Of a DNA stretch of 64,000 nucleotides, positions 21,807 through 31,910 are shown piece after piece. Source of the stretch: Phycomyces blakesleeanus NRRL 1555(-) (taxonomy: Eukaryota; Mucoromycota; Mucoromycetes; Mucorales; Phycomycetaceae); the NCBI RefSeq assembly GCF_001638985.1, contig NW_017265155.1, positions 310,001 through 374,000 on the forward strand, in the 5' to 3' direction. The position numbers and the translations under genes were made by a program. Below the pieces are notes generated by a model that saw only the letters and a list, made by a program, of their open reading frames with translations, did no database searches and was not told where the DNA came from. The first letter of the stretch is position 1, and each line of letters begins with the position of its first letter.

Positions 21807-22746
21807 ATGCAATCTATCAAATGCGTTGTTGTCGGCGATGGGTAAGAGCAAGCACACTAAACAAAGCATCAACAAAAAATTATGTTCTAGATGAAAGATC
21901 ATCTTAAATCCCCCTTTTTTATTTTAATTTTATTTTATTCCTCGAAATGAAAACAAAATAACATTATCGATCGTAGTGCTGTCGGCAAGACATGTCTCTT
22001 GATTTCATACACGACCAATGCTTTTCCTGGTGAATATATCCCCACCGTGTAAGTTGAATTCAACGACATTATATAAACATATACACAGAAAAGAGAAAGA
22101 AATAAAGGAAGAAAGAGAGTATAAGAAACAGGAGGGGCTTTGCAGTATTTATTTTATTATCATTATTATTGTCTATTGTATTTTCTCATCCCCTGAATAT
22201 TAGATTCGACAATTACTCTGCTAATGTCATGGTGGATGGCAAGCCCATCAGTCTTGGTCTGTGGGATACTGCAGGCCAAGAAGATTATGACCGCCTTCGT
22301 CCATTATCCTACCCACAAACCAATGTATTCTTAAGCTGTTTCTCACTCGTGAGCCCGGCCTCGTTTGAGAATATCCGAACAAAGGCAAGTTAACATAATA
22401 TTATTTAAGCAATTTATTCCATGTATTAATTCAGTGGATGTTGCATCTTAAAAAGTGGTATCCTGAGATTAGCCATCACGCACCCAATATTCCCATCATC
22501 CTAGTTGGTACCAAGCTTGATTTACGCGAGGATAGCGATACAATCGAGCGTCTTAAAGAGAAGAGAATGGCACCTATTACTTATTCTCAGGCACTTCAGA
22601 TGTCTAAAGATATTGGTGCTTGCAAATATTTAGAATGTTCTGCCCTCACTCAAAAAGGCCTCAAGAATGTATTCGATGAAGCCATCCGAGCTGTTCTCTC
22701 TCCACCTGAACAGGCTACCAAGAAGAAGGGTTGTTTAATTCTCTAA
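21807..22746 (+). CDS. rac1: Rac-type Rho GTPase
   Basis: Four exons (21807-21841, 21977-22048, 22204-22384, 22456-22746) give exactly 192 residues, the length of animal Rac1. The start is [13 protein letters not shown]-loop GDGAVGKT, switch I YIPTVFDNY, switch [17 protein letters not shown], the base-binding motifs GTKLDLR and ECSALTQKG, and the C-terminal CLIL box (predicted geranylgeranylation, plasma-membrane anchoring) are all present. Rac in fungi steers polarised growth, actin and NADPH oxidase. The third intron starts with GC rather than GT (AAG|GCAAGT). It has two possible acceptors: TTCAG at 22434 would add seven residues, WMLHLKK. The sequence [11 protein letters not shown] departs from the usual PQTDVFLICFS at two positions. 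Cdc42 is less likely because of [20 protein letters not shown] combined with [14 protein letters not shown]. Confidence 0.9.
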
Positions 22747-22837
22747 TGGATTAGATGAGATACCTCTTTTTTCTTCATTTATATTTACTTTCTCTTTTTA
22801 GTTATAAGCTTTTTATTTCCTTTTATTCATTCATTTA

Positions 22838-22946
22838 TTTATTTTATTTATTTATATATATATATATTTATATATTTATATATATATTGATTGTTTGGTT
22901 ATTGTGATTCCATGGATCAAACCTAACCAAGACAGACCCACCCACC

Positions 22947-22978
<32 letters not shown>
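22838..22978. repeat. TTTA/TA, CCCA/CA and GA microsatellites after the Rac gene
   Basis: Three adjacent simple repeats: (TTTA)n/(TA)n at about 22828-22888, (CCCA)2(CA)n at about 22938-22960, and (GA)n at about 22961-22978. Confidence 0.7.
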
Positions 22979-23059
22979 TTAGAGAGGAATAGAAATAGAA
23001 AGGGAGAGGGAGTGAAAATAGACGTATTAGTGGGTTTAATTCCCTGTCTTTTTCATTGT

Positions 23060-24720
23060 CTATGATGCCAGACTACCCCAGGCAATATCATCTAGATGGT
23101 TAAGATCATTAAAGTCCAGGAGGTGCGAAGAAACGAGTAAACGGGGTTTCTTAGTAACAGGATCCTTGGACTATATAAAACGAATATTATTGATTATGTG
23201 ACAATAACGACAACGAAATCAAATCCTTACATTTAGACGAATCTTGCGTAGCATCTGTTTAGAACTCCATGCGGCTTCATACACTTTTGAATATTCTTCA
23301 AACAGAACAGGAAATTTTCCGGTTTCCATGTTCATCAAAGAGGCCAGCCCTTTGCGTTCCATACGAGATAGAACATTAACCTTTTTATATATATTAGTAC
23401 TTTAATACAGTTTAACCGGGTCATGTATCACTTACCACTGTTGTATGGAGAATTGCCAGACTTTTATCTACATTTGTGTTGTTGATCTTCGGGATCTATA
23501 CGCATATTGGGTTTAAGAATATTTCTTTTTTTTAAAAAAAAAGGCATTTTTCTGAATTGTATAATTTTTACCATCCAACGATCAGCGTGCTGGCAGAGAT
23601 GTTGTTGTATGAGACGAATGTTTCCAAAATAATTGATGTACTTGTTTGATTGAGGTGCCATTGTCATGTATTTTGCTCTAATTGCAAACCTCTCAGCATG
23701 CTTTTGCTTTTTTTAAAAAAATAAAAAAATAAATAAACAATAAAGAATAAAGATGAATTGGAACAAAAGGAAATATAAAGAAAGTGGTTTATCGAGAAAC
23801 ATAAAAATGTTTAAGAATTATAAGATAATATTAGTCAAGTTTACCTCATTACTGATATATATAAGTACAGGAATGCAATTTGGGTGTTTCTTGGCCAATA
23901 CTCGCATACTTTCGACAGACAGTCCTACACCCTATATATATACCTCTTTTAAGTTTCTCTTTATTCCATTGTTTATTTATTAAATAGCTTATCGATATTC
24001 TCTCGTCATATTCTAATTGCTCAATAGGGGTCTGGGGGAAGGAGTATTGTATATATCATACCTCAATTACTAGGCACTCGTTGCGTTTATTGTAACCTGC
24101 AATTGTTTTATCTAATGTATCAAGCAAGAGTAAATTCTGGGCCTCATATCCGTCTACGATAGATTTCTTGTGGTTTTCATCAATCTCTTTCATTGCAGGT
24201 TCTCCAGCATGATAAGACGATGCCCACAATAACCGGGTATTTTTTTGTGGATCAAAGCTGCGTAAAAGAGATCGAACATGGTCTGTGGATAATACGGTCG
24301 TAATTCCTATTCTGTGGGCCAATAAGCTAGCAAGTGTAGACTTTCCGCACCCTGAAGTTCCGCCCAATAAAATACAAACAGATGCCTGTTTGTTCATAAT
24401 ATGCCAGGCTACTTGAAGATCTGTGCGTGGATTACTGTAGTTCATTCTAACCAGTAATCCTTGAATTCGGCTCAGAAAGCTAGTCAGGCTGAATGGCTCG
24501 GTGTCCGAGAAGAGATTGTCCTTTGCAATTAGATCTACCATGGCAATGAGTGCAAGGCATGCGTCAAAAAATTGTTGTTCAAGGTATTTTTACCCATGGT
24601 CTGCTGGCAATGAGAGTGTTTAACACCAATGAATGTCAGGATGCTTTGGACATGATATGAGGTGCAACGTTTAATCTTTCTTCCGGAATTTTCCTCCGTG
24701 TATACTGTAAATGAGACCAT
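23060..24720 (-). CDS. 2-phosphoglycerate-kinase/LPA1-like P-loop protein
   Basis: Exon 1 begins at the ATG at 24720 (MVSFTVYTEENSGRKIKR) and carries SYHVQSILTFIGVKHSHCQQ, an ATP-cone-like N-terminal segment seen in this family. It splices to DLIAKDNLFSD. The core has the Walker A ILLGGTSGCGKSTLASLLAH, then GITTVLSTDHVRSLLRSF and LLWASSYHAGEP. Later small exons give ESMRVLAKKHPNCIPVLIYI, HAERFAIRAKYM, NKYINYFGNIRLIQ, KSLAILHTTV and KDPVTKKPRLLVSS; the stop is at 23060-23062. The motif set matches archaeal 2-phosphoglycerate kinase and plant LPA1 (low phytic acid 1), P-loop proteins linked to cyclic 2,3-bisphosphoglycerate or phytate metabolism. The fungal role is unknown. An internal ATG at 24541 (MVDLIAK) is a weaker start because it lies in the intron joint. 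Confidence 0.8.
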
Positions 24721-26129
24721 GAAATCTAATAGATAAAGAAAATGTATATAATTTAAAGAGAAAAAGAAAGTAAAGAAGAGAGAGAGAAACATTAATTCAC
24801 ATCAAATGATTTTTCTCTATCTAAAAAAAAATACAAATTTGTTTCAATTTCAAGTTAAAATCTTGTATTTTACTGGATACAGTGCTGCATTGTATTGGAA
24901 AGGTGACCTTTAAATGAGTTCATTATAAGTACACACTCGACAGTCATCCAAAAAAAAAAAGAAAGAAAAAAGCATTGACCACTAGAAATTACTATTATTT
25001 TGCTTCTCTTGTTCAAATCTGGTATTAATTCTATCTATCTATCTACCTATTTAGCTTTAATCAGTATCGAATAATATATATTTTGAGAGCAAGGGTATTT
25101 GGAACAAGTGAGTTATTCTGATGGCGATTTTGGAAAAAATACCCATAGTGCTTAAAAGATTGTTCTGCAAATTTGAGAAAGAAAAATGTTCTCCATTGTC
25201 TTATCCCAAACTTGGAAAGAGTTTTTCTTTTTTTTTTTCTTTTTTTGTTGCGTAGCAGCTAAAGTGATTGGTTTTTCAATCTACTGTATTACTTTACACT
25301 AAAACCTAACAGAGTGTCTCGGTTTTGAATTCATTTAAATTCTACCAAAGTCAAGAGTTAAAAGCTAGCAATTAAAGGTAGTGAAAAGATCAGTGATATT
25401 TTGTGCTCTAACCATTCCTATATAAACGAAAGTTTGAATACAAAAATTCAAAAAATAAATAAAAATAAATAAGAATAATTATATTGAGGAATTGTTGGTT
25501 GAAGAAATATGAACTCTTGGTGTGGACAGACCAAAAGTTCAAAAAAAAGAGCAAAAATATAAGCTATATTATTGGTCAGGAGCTTTACTTAATCGACTCT
25601 AATTGGCTAGTATTCTTCCTTTGCCATTAGGATTGAGAAGAGAAGCATTTTTTTTATGGAGACAATGTGTGATAGAATGAGAGGTCTAGAAAAACTCGCA
25701 ATAAAAGGTTTTTATTTAGTGACGGAGATGGCATTATAAGCACAATTCTATCTAATATGTACTTACACTAATTTTGAACTTTTTTTTTGAACTTTTTTAA
25801 AATAAATGGCCGTTTACGTCCTAAGTTTAGACTTGACAATAAAGAAATAATAGTTAATCACAAATAAACTATACCAATAGGAAGTTATGCAGAAGGTCAT
25901 AAAGAGCTTCTGTTATTAGAGTGTGACACAATCTTGTTGAGTATTTTACTATTTAGTGGCCTACTTACGCGTATCATGTCTTTCTCTTTCTTTTACCTAC
26001 TTATATTCCCAGAATCTGACAGCGCCAACTAGTAAGTAATTCCCATTCACTCTTTTTTGTAAAGCAAATGAGAAAAGCTTTATGAATATTTTGTATCCTG
26101 GCTTGTATTAGTTATTATAATAAGAATGG
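24721..26129. other. Intergenic AT-rich region, no gene seen
   Basis: Upstream flank of the LPA1-like gene. Only short broken frames, A/T runs and a (CTAT)n at about 25030-25045. No transposon ends recognised. Confidence 0.5.
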
Positions 26130-26416
26130 ATCCTTACGGACCAGATAGAGTTATTCCATGCCGCCAAAAAGGCCACAATTTGTGGTCCGGTAGAATCAAA
26201 ATGTCATCTCCCACCAGTAAATGTCGTCTCCCTAAAACTAGAGGATCAGAAAATGAAGCCCCCCCTAATATTAGCTGTAGTTTTGCTAATATTAAAGGGA
26301 CAGCATTTTCTGTTGGGGAACCATCTTTTCTAATGGGAAACGATTTTTGACTTTACCGGACCACAAATTGCGACTTGCTGTTCAGTATCAAATAATTATA
26401 TCTGGTCCGTAAGGAT
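26130..26416. mobile_element. Foldback / MITE-like element with nested inverted repeats
   Basis: Outer arms ATCCTTACGGACCAGATA at 26130-26147 pair with 26399-26416 (18/18). Inner arms CAATTTGTGGTCCGGTA at 26176-26192 pair with 26354-26370 (17/17). Further inside, CAGAAAATG (about 26247) pairs with CATTTTCTG (about 26304), and TAATATTAGC at 26266-26275 with GCTAATATTA at 26285-26294. The whole 287 bp can fold into one long branched hairpin. No protein is encoded. No target duplication could be fixed. Type (Tc1/mariner-like MITE, foldback element) is unresolved. Confidence 0.7.
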
Positions 26417-26583
26417 TCATACGTATCACAATAAAGACACTTTAATATAAGACGGGATAATAGCTTTGGATGAGTGTAAAAGCATCCTCTTAAATATATA
26501 ATGATATACTTAAAGCCTTATGCTACCTGCAATGTATTAACGGATATATAGAGAATAATAAAATAGTTACTTAACATGCTACT

Positions 26584-26865
26584 TCAAGACGTAATATCAT
26601 AACAAGGAATGTCGTTCCCTTTCCTTATGACATATTCCAAGTAAACTTGAGTTGGTATACTCTCTCTAGTTATAGGCGCAAACTCCTGGAACTTTGCAAT
26701 TACCATTGTCATGCCACTGTAACCTTTAACTGGTAAGACAGGAAGAGGTTCTTTGACAAAAAAAATACTTCTCTCAATTGAAAAAACGGGTATTTTTATT
26801 GATAAGATTCGTATTGAAGCGATTTCTAGAAAGTACTTATTAACCTCATGATTTTTAATTGCCAA
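26584..26865 (-). other. 93-codon open frame of doubtful status
   Basis: Continuous frame with no recognised domain, next to the foldback element. Low GC, no splice context and no coding neighbours. Listed only because the frame is fairly long for such AT-rich DNA and its composition (PVLPVKGYSG, IPTQVYLEYV) is not low-complexity. It may be a fragment of a decayed mobile gene. Confidence 0.15.
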
Positions 26866-27303
26866 TATTCAATGAGCAAAGTAGTCTCATTGCTATCTCC
26901 GAGAAAAATAATATTTTATAGTACAATTGATTAATAGCTCTTATGAGATGAGTATATAATAGAAAAGAAGGTTTTATATTTAAATGAATTAAGAATTTCA
27001 GGACACATCTTTTTCAAAGGATTGAAGAAAAGACATCAGACCTAGGAAAAGTAGTAACAATAAATTAGTCCAACAAAAAAAAGGTAGTGGCCCCATCCTG
27101 AAAATGTCATCCGCGTAAGATTGGTGATAATGATATGAGTATATGATGTGACGTCTGTATTTCTTCTATCATAGATAATATGCTGTTAAGTTATTACCCA
27201 CGCTCTTATTTGAATGATAAGTGATGTTGACTAAGATGTGTGACCTTCTTATCGGTATATTCTTTATTTAATGATAGTGTAAGAAATGGCGTGTACTTGA
27301 TAC

Positions 27304-28060
27304 TTGTCGCTTATTAAATATGTCTTTATATTTATTGTCTGTGCGCTCTATTTGAATCTACGATTATGTTGGATCAACCTCTTTTACGTGCTAGAGCACA
27401 TATTCTTCCCCATACTATTCCTTTATCTATCCGCTTTTTCCCTTCTACTGCTCTCACTTTATCTCTTCATGCCATCTGGACCTCCGTTCCTCCCTTTTGC
27501 CATACCTCGCTGGAATCTGAAGGGTGTTTATGTTCATCACGCCTTTATGATTGATTCTCGTGGTAGAAGATCCTTTGCAAAATGGCACCCACCGCGGATT
27601 TTGTTTTTCACCGTACATACTCTTTCCTCACTAGTCTCAACTGTCGTCTCTGTCACTCTGCAGTAGATAGTCTTCAACACTTTGTATTCTTCTGCCCTGG
27701 CAAGCTTCGGGTGTGGAACACGGTAATCGGGCAATTGTGCCCGTCCAGGTCTGTTTCTGAGGCCGTTGGTCTCCTCATTCACACCAATCTCTTCAGATTA
27801 TGGCCGCCTCCACCACAGCTCATGCCATTTGTTGTGCTCATTAGGCTACTGCCTTTGACAGTATCCTTTTCTTTCCTGACAATGTTGCGACCAATGCCGT
27901 ACAAACCACTCGATTAGCTAGTTGGGCTTTCTTCTCTTCTTTTTTGTACTCTTCTTTAACTTTATCTCTTTTTGCATCTTATATTTCAAGCGCCGTGAAT
28001 TGTAAGCGCTGGCGGTACTAATAAAATACGAAAAAGAAGAAGGAAAAAAAAAGCCTAACT
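27304..28060 (+). mobile_element. Decayed 3' end of a second LINE family
   Basis: Near 27580-27705 one frame reads KMAPTADFVFHRTYSFL, then CRLCHSAVDSLQHFVFFC, the zinc-binding motif found after the reverse transcriptase in LINE ORF2. Upstream, RARAHILPHTIPLSIRFF is in the same frame, with TGA and TAG stops between. A frameshift near 27880 moves the C-terminus to TTRLASWAFFSSFLYSSL, ending CKRWRY before a stop at about 28020. The 3' tail holds AAGCGCCGTG...AAGCGCTGGCGGTAC and A-rich DNA. It differs from the 14-kb LINE in protein and tail. The 5' part is missing. Confidence 0.7.
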
Positions 28061-28201
28061 GTATCATCTGTGTATCTATATGTTGATTTCCCACGAGCGT
28101 AAATAAGAAGGAAAAAAAATCAATCACGCATTCATTCATCGACTATTTAAAGGATTTTTTTTTAGGATAAATCCAGTACCAGCTTGCTTTTGTCCTTCCC
28201 A

Positions 28202-29754
28202 ATGTTGCGTCTCACACGTCGATCTGTTCTTAATACAGCTAAATCCTTCCACCCTAATGCACGTCGTGGCATGGCCTCGTCCTTCTTTCCAGATGAGCCA
28301 AAGGGTCCATCTATGAAGACAAGTGTACCTGGTCCGGCATCAAAAGCTATTATGGACCGTATGAACAAATTCCAGGACACGCGATCCGTGTTCTTTATCG
28401 CTGGTAAGTCAATACTAGATAGACGGAGTTGTTTCTTCTTTTTATATACCTCTGTTATCTAACTTTGATGAACCGTTTCAAAACAAAAAACAAAAAAGAT
28501 TTCGCAAAATCCAAGGGAAACTACATTGTCGATGCGGATGGCAATACTTTGCTGGATGTATTTGCTCAGATTGCTTCTATTCCTTTGGGCTACAACAGCC
28601 CTGCTTTTCTCGAACTCACCAACAAACCCGCCTTCCAGACCGCTCTGGCCAACCGTGCCGCACTTGGGGTCAACCCTACCGAAGACTGGGTTGATTCGGT
28701 CCAGAACGCATTCATGAAGGTGGCTCCCAAGGGAATGTCAAATGTTTTTACCGTGATGTGTGGCTCATGCGCAAACGAGAACGCCTTCAAGACTGCATTC
28801 ATGTACCAAGCAGCCAAAAGACGTGGTGATAAGGATTTTTCTCTGGACGAGCTTCATTCATGCATGAAGAATCAGGCTCCAGGATCTCCAGATATGTCGA
28901 TTCTCAGCTTTGGACAGGGATTCCACGGTCGTTTGTTTGGTTCTCTGGCTGCCACCTCGAGCAAGGCGCTCCACAAGATCGATATTCCAGCCTTTGACTG
29001 GCCACGCGCTCCTTTCCCAGCACTCAAATACCCTCTCGATCAGAACAAAGAACACAACCGGGCAATCGAAAAAGCCTCTATTGAAGCCGTCGATCTTTTG
29101 CTCCAAAACAAGACTCGACCTGTTGCGGCTGTGATTGTTGAGCCTATCCAGAGTGAGGGAGGTGACAATCATGCATCGCCCGAGTATTTCCGCAATTTAC
29201 AGGCCGTTTGCAAGGCTCATGATGTATTGTTTATTGTGGATGAGGTGCAGACAGGTGTTGGTGCTTCAGGAACTTTCTGGGCGCATGAAGCCTGGAATTT
29301 ACCTACAGCCCCTGACATGGTGACCTTTTCCAAGAAATTTCAGGCAGCTGGATTCTATCTTCACCCCCGTCTTCGCCCTAGCCAACCTTACCGTCTATAC
29401 AACACATGGATGGGTGACCCTGTCAGAGCTATGCAAGCAGTTGCTATTGTGAATGAAATTGAAAACAAGGACCTTCTCTCTAATGTGAAACAAGTTGGCG
29501 ACTATCTTCAAAAGAAGCTCAAGTCGATGGCCGATCGTAAATTACTTTCTGACGTTCGTGGGCAGGGTGCGTTGATCGCATTCGATCTCGAGACACCTGC
29601 TAAGCGCGACAAATTCTTGATTGATATGCGTCAACGCGGTGTGAACATTGGTGGATGTGGTGAACGAACCGTTAGATTGAGACCTATGTTGACTTTCCAG
29701 CCTCATCACGCTGATATTCTTCTTGATACTATGGAGGCCACCTTGACATCGTAA
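28202..29754 (+). CDS. uga1: 4-aminobutyrate aminotransferase (GABA transaminase), mitochondrial
   Basis: Two exons (28202-28403 and 28499-29754) make 485 residues. The N-terminus MLRLTRRSVLNTAKSFHPNA is Arg/Ser-rich like a mitochondrial targeting peptide, which favours the ATG at 28202 over one 18 bp upstream. Class III aminotransferase signatures: GNYIVDADGNTLLDVFAQIA, MCGSCANENAFKTAF, FHGRLFGSLAATSS, EPIQSEGGDNHASPEYFR, the PLP aspartate region LFIVDEVQTGVGASG, and the PLP-lysine region TFSKKFQAAGFY. The enzyme moves the amino group of GABA to 2-oxoglutarate, giving succinic semialdehyde and glutamate. GABA use as a nitrogen source and the GABA shunt are the likely roles. The gene begins only about 140 bp after the LINE remnant tail. 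Confidence 0.95.
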
Positions 29755-30027
29755 CACACGCACACGCACACGCACACACATATATATATACTTATATAGA
29801 ATAAGTATTTCTATTTCTATTTCTATTTTTATTTGTTGATTATTATTTCTTTTAGCCATATGTATACACAAGCTTGTTTCTCTTCTTTTACCTAGACAAA
29901 ATATATATATATATAAGAATTTTAACTATTAATGGGGTGGTCAATTGAAAAAAAAAGATCGAACAAACCTCGGAAATTCAAGAATATTATTGGATAAAAG
30001 CCTTAATTTAAAATTATAATAAGCTAT
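29755..30027. other. 3' flank of GABA transaminase with CA/TA repeats
   Basis: (CACACG)n/(CA)n directly after the stop codon (29755-29779), a TTTCTA repeat at about 29807-29830, and (TA)n at about 29901-29916. No gene. Confidence 0.6.
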
Positions 30028-30415
30028 TAGGGGGCTTCAACAGTCCTTTAAGCTTTTAAGCTTAAGCTTTGATTTTTAAAGTAGTAACCAATAATACGGA
30101 AGAGTTACTAAGTGTTTTTGAGTACCCTAAATGCTTCTTTCAGTTCTATTAGGTATTGTGATAATAGGATATAATTTTAAAGTAGTGTTTTGAGGCAAAA
30201 ATGGTTGCATCATGTATTTATTAAATTTCCAAAAATAATAATAATCAAATTTAAGCAAGGATGTATTAAAAGTTTAAAACTCTTGAGCGATTTTGTTCGA
30301 GAGTTTTAATCTTTTTTTTTTTTTAATGGTTATAGATCCATTCCAACCAATCATATATCACATTTAAACTCCGAAGCTTACGTTTAAAAGCTTAAATGGC
30401 TGTTGAAATCCCCTA
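30028..30415. mobile_element. MITE-like element with about 55-bp imperfect inverted repeats
   Basis: The left end reads TAGGGGGCTTCAACAG, then TTTAAGCTTTTAA and TAAGCTTTG; the reverse complement of the right end reads TAGGGGATTTCAACAG, then TTTAAGCTTTTAA and TAAGCTTCG. Similarity continues with scattered mismatches for roughly 55 bp at each end of a 388-bp, AT-rich, non-coding unit. A small local hairpin (CTCTTGAGCG...CGAGAG) lies near the middle. No clear target duplication. Unrelated in sequence to the elements at 14 kb and 26 kb. Confidence 0.6.
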
Positions 30416-31910
30416 TTGTTCGGAAAATTATGAGCTTCCCAAACAAAACAAAAAAAGTTCAACGAAAAAGGATTGATCATATTTCATACATTGATCATTG
30501 TACCTGAATACAATAAAGATTTAGGCAAATGTACTTTTGGATAAGTGTGACAAAAAGATGAACTTGAAAAAGAATCAGCTCTTTTACAATTTAAAAGAAG
30601 CTTATCCAAACCGTTCATAGAGTAATATTCGTAATGTTATATAAGATGTAGCTATATTAGCATGCTGCAAGATGGTTTGCTTTATTGTTTTCTTTGTTTA
30701 CAAAAAAGAAGCAAACAAACCAGCAATTGGTTTTATCGACAAACTATACGACATCGCGAAAGATAAGCCCCTTTGTACAAGCTACAATCAAAGAAGATAC
30801 AGACTGATGTTCGGATCCAAACTGTCATGGATTTCATATCCATACTAATACTAATAAAAGCCAATGAAATATTACACAAGACTTTGGTTTATGTTGATAC
30901 CTTATAACATAGTAAATTAACTACGTCTAAAGATAATATTAAGGTTACATTTAAATGCTTAATTTAATGCATGCATTTACCTTCTTTTTTCTCTTTATTG
31001 ACCTTTCCTTTAATATATTTAACAAAGAACTGAGAGTTCTGATCAACCAAATGGTCTATGTATTCTTCATATTCAAACAGCAATAAGACTTCTTTTTCTT
31101 GGTATCCCACCTCTTTTGAATCTTTATGACTTTGTCACTATTATTATTTTAGCAGTACGTGGATCAATGCCAAGTTTCTCCCCTTAAAAGAAAATCGAGC
31201 AATACTTTATCGGGGTTCAAATACTTTGATCCATTCATTCGATCTTTAAAACATTACCCTTTCTCTATTGATGTCGTTTATCGCTATACCTGACATATTT
31301 TAAAGTTAGTTTTACAGCTGGGTGTTTAACGAGCCTTTCTCTGCCTACAATATTTTCTTGCAAAGTTTAAAAGCCAAGCAGATCTGTTAATTTAGTTATG
31401 GTGTGTAAAACAATGTTGGAGTGTTTTCTGCGTTTCTTGTTAAAGTTGCTTACATTGGAATCAAGAACTTTATTTTATTTTGTTCACTATAAAGAAAGAA
31501 AAGAAACCAATTGAAACATTTTGATAAAAATTCATGAGCTTTCAATTCCAACATTTTCCCCTCTTGGATAGCCTTAACCTACCATTTAACCTTTAAGCCC
31601 TTTAAAGATGTATTATTTTATTAAATAAATAAAACAAAACCTTTTTGGTGCACAACAAATCTCCGTTCAAACCACCCCCCGATTCCTTCTTTCTTTTTTC
31701 TTCCCCTTTGCACGCACAGTTTTTATATATAAATAAATATATATAAATATAAATTTTCTGCGTTTTGCTGCGTTTGTATTTTATAATTTTATAATTTTAT
31801 ATTTTTTGGGTAGAAAAGAGGTTTTCTATTCTTTGTATACAAACAAGTTTTTTTAAAAAAAAAAACAAAACAAACTTCATAAGAACAATAACCATTATCA
31901 TCATTTAACA
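30416..31910. other. Intergenic AT-rich region upstream of PMT1
   Basis: No coding frame of note. The final 200 bp before the PMT1 start contain TATA-like runs (TTTATATATAAATAAATATA), then a pyrimidine/A-run zone typical of a fungal 5' flank. Confidence 0.5.

Noticed and set aside
26126..26350. 74-codon plus-strand frame
   Set aside because: It lies almost entirely within the foldback element and reads through its arms.
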